From: Hassallia byssoidea VB512170
Lineage (GTDB): Bacteria > Cyanobacteriota > Cyanobacteriia > Cyanobacteriales > Nostocaceae
Assembly (NCBI RefSeq): GCF_000817785.2
Contig: NZ_JTCM02000033.1
Location: 1-59,149 of the forward strand
DNA: 59,149 nt
Direction: 5' to 3'
The notes under the pieces were generated by a model. That model saw nothing but the letters and a program-made list of their open reading frames with translations, was not told the origin of the DNA and did no database searches. A program made the translations under genes and the position numbers. Below are positions 56,201 through 59,149 of the stretch, in pieces; the stretch's first letter is position 1, and every line of letters starts with the position of its first letter.

Positions 56201-58820
56201 AAATCAAGAATTTCTTCCAGAAACGGTAGTAGAAAGTGATGATAATAATGATTTACTGAAGACAGAAAATTTACTTGTATCAAATCAAGAATTTTTCCCA
56301 GAAACGGTAGTAGAAAGTGATGATAATAATGATTTACTGAAGACAGAAAATTTACTTTTAGAGGTAAATCAGGAATTTCTCCCAGAACCGACTATTGAAG
56401 AAAGTACATCCGAAGCTGTCTTGGAAGTAGCAGACGATGAAGATTTGTTGGAAATACCAGAATCTTCAGATGCTTTTAGCGAGGCAACTTCAGAAGTTGA
56501 GATAATCGAGAATGAATCTGCCACATTAGAGTATATCAGAGCAGAAACTAAAGCTTTAGAAGATGCAGATACGGCAAATTCTGCCTCTGTTTTAGATGAA
56601 TTTGCCGACTTGGAAGCACTACTAGAAGAGGAAGTAACATCTACTCCTGATATAGAGATATCAGACATAGATTTTGCTGACTTGGAAGCGTTGCTGGGTG
56701 AGGAAAAAGCATCAACGGTAACACCGACTGTTAATAATGTCACTAGTAAAGCTGTATCCTCCGAACTACCAAATGAATTTGGTGATTTAGAGAAACTACT
56801 GAAAGAAGCAGATCAAACGATATCGCATTCACCAACGGTAACATCAAGCACTAGCAAAAATCAACGTCCGCCGCGTCGCGGTGCGAGATTTGAAGAAACA
56901 ATGCGCGTCCCGGTGAAGCATCTGGACGATATGAGTAACTTAGTTGGAGAGTTGGTAGTAAATCGCAACACCTTAGAAGAGGATCAAGGACGACAGCGAC
57001 AATCCTTAGACAACTTGTTGCATCAGATACAACAGCTTTCGGATGTGGGAGCGAGGATGCAAGAATTATACGAGCGATCGCTTCTGGAAGCTTCTTTATT
57101 AGCTAGTCGCAAATATAAAGAATCTCTTCCCCTAGTTAGTGATTCAAATACCGATAGAGGATTTAGCGAACTAGAAATGGATCGCTTTACTCCTTTCCAC
57201 ACGCTTTCTCAAGAAATGATTGAATTGATCGTGCGTGTGCGAGAGTCAGCGAGTGACATCGACTTTGTTACCGAAGAAACCGAAAGGGTAGCGCGACAGT
57301 TTCGACAAGTAACTACTCAATTGCAAGAAGGACTGACAAAAGCGCGAATGGAACCTTTTTCTCAAGCTACCGATGGTTTGCAACGAGGAGTGCGCGACAC
57401 TGCGATCAAGCATGGCAGACAAGTGGAACTTGTAATTGAAGGTGGAGACACTTTCATCGACAAAATGATTGTAGAGCATTTGAAGACACCTTTAAATCAT
57501 ATGCTCAATAATGCGATCGCTCACGGCATTGAAACCCCAGAAATCCGGCAACAGCAAGGTAAACCACCTGTGGGAACAATTAGCGTCCGTGCTTTCCACC
57601 AAGGCAACCAAACGATTATTTCTGTCAAGGATGACGGTGCAGGTATCAACACAGATCAAGTGAAAGCAAAAGCGATCGCTAAAAATTTAATTAGCGCTGA
57701 AAAAGCCAAAAGCCTGTCTCCCATCGAAGTGTATGACTTGCTGTTTGAACCGAATTTCAGCACCAAAGACGAAGCTGATGAATTATCAGGTCGCGGTGTC
57801 GGTATGGACGCAGTTCGCACTTCGATCAGCGAAATTCGCGGCACAATCACTACTGATTCTACCGTCGGCAAAGGAACTACTTTCACAATTCGTTTGCCGC
57901 TGACTTTGAGTATTTGTAAAGCTTTGTGCTGCGTCTCCGACAAAGCGAGAATTGCCTTCCCGATGGATGGTGTGGAAGATACTTTAGATATACCTGCGAA
58001 AAATATTCAGACAAATGCCGAGGGACAGTCATTTATATCTTGGCGCGATACAATGTTACCATTCCGACCGCTGAAAGAACTTTTAACTTTCAATCGGTTA
58101 CTCAGCCGAGGTAACGTTTACGGCGGAAATCGCGACGATGATATGATTTCTGTGATTGTCGTGCGATCGGCAAATACTTTAGTTGCTTTGCAAATAGATC
58201 AGGTACTCAGCGAACAAGAAATAGTTATCAAGCAGTTTGAAAGACCGGCACCAAAACCGATTGGTGTAGCTGGTGCTACCGTCCTCGGTGATGGTCGAAT
58301 TATGCCGATCGCTGATGTCCTGGAAATAATTGACATCTTCCAAGGACGCACGGTCAAACAAAGTAATCTCTGGGAACAAAAAAATACTTCCGCTACCGCA
58401 GAAACACCTGCTACTAAAATTGACCCGACAGTGTTGATTGTCGATGACTCAATTACAGTCCGCGAGTTGCTTTCTCTCACATTTAACAAAGCCGGTTATC
58501 GCGTAGAACAAGCGCGTGATGGTCAGGAAGCTTGGGATAAACTGCGCTCCGGTCTCCCCTGCGATATCGTATTTTGCGACATCGAAATGCCCCGCTGCGA
58601 TGGTCTGGAGTTGCTTTCTCGCATCCAAAAAGATTCCAGCCTCAACCATTTACCCATTGCCATGCTTACCTCGCGTGGTGCAGATAAACACCGACAAATG
58701 GCAGTGCAACTAGGTGCTAGTGGCTACTTCACCAAACCTTATTTGGAAGAAGCTTTACTCGAAGCAGCTTCCAGGATGCTGAAAGGAGAAAAGCTGGTTA
58801 ACAGTGCTAATAACGGTTAG
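53211..58820 (+). CDS. hmpE: CheA-type hybrid histidine kinase HmpE
   Basis: Protein of 1869 aa, very long for CheA. Residues 1-110 are the HPt domain with H49 in AAHSIKGG. A second HPt-like helical region lies at about 180-280. About 300-1210 is a huge acidic linker with two internal repeat sets. From about 1215: dimerisation helices, the HATPase (LNHMLNNAIAHGIE, DDGAGI, GRGVGMDAV), a CheW-like domain (about 1560-1700), and a C-terminal receiver (VLIVDDSITVREL, VFCDIEMPRCDG). It phosphorylates HmpA/HmpB to control pili and hormogonium motility. Its start follows an unbroken heptamer array. Confidence 0.95.
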   Translation: MLPEQQQRILGYFIEEARDHLNTIEQGLLNLQSTLNDPEMINEVFRAAHSIKGGAAMLGLSSIQHTAHRLEDCFKILKEHPVQIDQKLESLFLGVSDTLKALLEHLTGPFGLTEDAANTLMSETEPVFEWLYEHLSMLVQQSSNQATSNTEITASNNKFQPQEISTLHVAPEIKSVGEFQTQVLQKLREMLQLFKRSPTQETRQQLQDCCYELARFGESLNFSNWCGLCRDAGNAIANPENSFLALAKTVITEIKQALELATQNRDSEIAISPQLKALLSVLEIDLLEISDNFIAEPSTDKNLITASTLSTNNLDIAAPTENNFADFELEPQDSINSLTELSTPLNFNSEDAISSLTELSTPLNFGSEDTISSLSELSTPLNFDSQDSISSLTELSASANQDQDNFADIFSSDRNNSQDDKLLNNKSIDLNGPEVGIAELNALADFFEGETPDLDETWQKVEILDDTSDNELSIDISNDTEDADNDFADLLSFEKEPSSNYQTNITATEDLTLLQLFDDNLPEQASLFPETAITNLELSDNSLSNKILPELASSSDEIALNNEPPSDVVDDFLALTLNENELFSLGEVTQPEAENINATFTSAKTSSLNDLDSIEELSTDEQDNNFEQVLPETANANFVEEITLTNHLPEIPQSQEESFSLDSLFAAEEETIPSTTKSESGDLFDFLNLPTAAEISQSEEDLNDFWSQEPEEELHDRFNPQVEQDAVRALEASLFAAAASGDIFGNNEQASSENFDIEDIDISFLEDDLIFASDVDDDFFAQFTSTESEIELFSDRESTQDIQNLPQQHTTQLQPENLSDAMLPEAVDIVPEFTKSFEEETNLLDTAFDENNNDTLNIEDTPKIDTTESSLVAQDFLKREIAIDINAETSEPQLETQEVAPKVNNSFQAALNFTETPFYQDENLAESELNLINDLFSGENLLLPNEEFLPETVIESDNNDLFARENLLLPNQEFLPETVVESDDNNVLATENLLLEVNQEFLPETVVESDDNNDLLKTENLLVSNQEFFPETVVESDDNNDLLKTENLLLEVNQEFLPEPTIEESTSEAVLEVADDEDLLEIPESSDAFSEATSEVEIIENESATLEYIRAETKALEDADTANSASVLDEFADLEALLEEEVTSTPDIEISDIDFADLEALLGEEKASTVTPTVNNVTSKAVSSELPNEFGDLEKLLKEADQTISHSPTVTSSTSKNQRPPRRGARFEETMRVPVKHLDDMSNLVGELVVNRNTLEEDQGRQRQSLDNLLHQIQQLSDVGARMQELYERSLLEASLLASRKYKESLPLVSDSNTDRGFSELEMDRFTPFHTLSQEMIELIVRVRESASDIDFVTEETERVARQFRQVTTQLQEGLTKARMEPFSQATDGLQRGVRDTAIKHGRQVELVIEGGDTFIDKMIVEHLKTPLNHMLNNAIAHGIETPEIRQQQGKPPVGTISVRAFHQGNQTIISVKDDGAGINTDQVKAKAIAKNLISAEKAKSLSPIEVYDLLFEPNFSTKDEADELSGRGVGMDAVRTSISEIRGTITTDSTVGKGTTFTIRLPLTLSICKALCCVSDKARIAFPMDGVEDTLDIPAKNIQTNAEGQSFISWRDTMLPFRPLKELLTFNRLLSRGNVYGGNRDDDMISVIVVRSANTLVALQIDQVLSEQEIVIKQFERPAPKPIGVAGATVLGDGRIMPIADVLEIIDIFQGRTVKQSNLWEQKNTSATAETPATKIDPTVLIVDDSITVRELLSLTFNKAGYRVEQARDGQEAWDKLRSGLPCDIVFCDIEMPRCDGLELLSRIQKDSSLNHLPIAMLTSRGADKHRQMAVQLGASGYFTKPYLEEALLEAASRMLKGEKLVNSANNG

Positions 58821-58957
58821 GAGCGCCCCACAGGCGCCACCCGTTATGAATGAAAGAAACACCTCCTTCTCTACTCTCTCTTTCCTACCTTTGATATAAG
58901 CGTTGGTTTGGAATTTTAGGCAAGCGATCGCAATTTTATATCAGTTAAGTGCTTGGG

Positions 58958-59149
58958 CTAAATAGCAGCATTAAAAATCTGTTGCGCGGTCAAATTCAAT
59001 TCTGGGAACGTAGGCGATACAACGCGGTCACTCCCTCTAAATTGGTTAACTTGATATTCACCTTCAATCAATGTGTAAACGGAGATAGTGGGTTGTTTCG
59101 GATTACCAATAAACTTTCTCCCACCCAAACCTAAATAATCAACAATCCA
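58958..59149 (-). CDS. Uma2 family endonuclease, C-terminal part (cut by window edge)
   Basis: Last 63 residues of a minus-strand gene whose start lies beyond the window. Reads WIVDYLGLGGRKFIGNPKQP and ends FPELNLTAQQIFNAAI. This is the typical C-terminus of the Uma2/DUF820 restriction-endonuclease-like family, abundant in filamentous cyanobacteria and of unknown biological role. Convergent with hmpE. Confidence 0.85.
   Translation of the reverse strand, partial: WIVDYLGLGGRKFIGNPKQPTISVYTLIEGEYQVNQFRGSDRVVSPTFPELNLTAQQIFNAAI

Noticed and set aside
58949-59134. 61-codon plus-strand ORF at the right edge
   Set aside because: It is the shadow of the Uma2-family C-terminus, which reads clearly on the minus strand.

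Overview
The window is chromosomal DNA of a filamentous, hormogonium-forming cyanobacterium, most likely of the Nostocales. Supporting signs are the many HIP1 octamers (GCGATCGC), photosynthesis genes (psbX, ycf66), a cyanobacterial AbrB regulator, a DUF98 chorismate lyase, the c-type cytochrome maturation gene ccsA, and a complete hormogonium motility locus (hmpF divergent from hmpA-B-C-D-E). Short tandem repeats with heptamer and related units fill most gaps between genes, another habit of heterocyst-forming genomes. No species can be named from the sequence alone.

Layout. 1-2323 (minus): an operon-like trio of heme-oxygenase-like iron enzyme, tautomerase and cupin. 2324-3713: a patch of small minus-strand ORFs with two hairpin terminators and four copies of a related mini-gene. 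3714-6212: a large multi-domain response regulator. 6369-10827: rpe, a subtilisin-fold protein with an altered catalytic triad, and a lipoprotein serpin. 11078-20376: mostly housekeeping (AI-2E transporter, LCP-family protein, alpha/beta hydrolase, agmatinase-family enzyme, thioredoxin-like protein, pyrH-frr, geranylgeranyl-reductase-family flavoprotein). 20484-27390 (minus): a conflict/defence-type island reading CHAT, inactive-STAND protein, MoxR AAA+ ATPase, vWA protein, PD-(D/E)XK-like protein, then a conserved N-terminal domain followed by two CHAT domains. 27567-29063: CPBP protease and cyAbrB. 30532-36446: SdhB-type iron-sulfur subunit, two TolB-like lipoproteins, ycf66, psbX, YggT and accC. 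36893-36975: tRNA-Leu(GAG). 37288-45192: chorismate lyase, methyltransferase, DUF3352 protein, ccsA, KGK protein and tilS. 45409-58820: hmpF and hmpABCDE. The right edge cuts a minus-strand Uma2-family endonuclease gene.

How the genes work together. The hmp genes form one chemotaxis-like pathway controlling type IV pili: HmpD (receptor), HmpC (CheW), HmpE (CheA hybrid) and HmpA/HmpB (receivers), with HmpF as the coiled-coil pilus partner. The island at 20.5-27.4 kb matches the published vWA-MoxR-associated (VMAP) type of NTP-dependent conflict system. In such systems an AAA+/vWA pair is thought to gate a peptidase effector. Here the main CHAT effector gene carries one in-frame amber codon, a second CHAT copy is linked to an inactive-STAND gene by a shared coiled-coil domain, and a 21-bp repeat lies at the vWA start.

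The most unusual DNA-level features are: a palindromic element that forms part of the cupin reading frame and recurs between genes at 41985-42088; intergenic minisatellite arrays that also sit in frame inside a response regulator and tilS and supply the stop codon of the SdhB-type gene; and the four-copy mini-ORF family at 2.4-3.65 kb.
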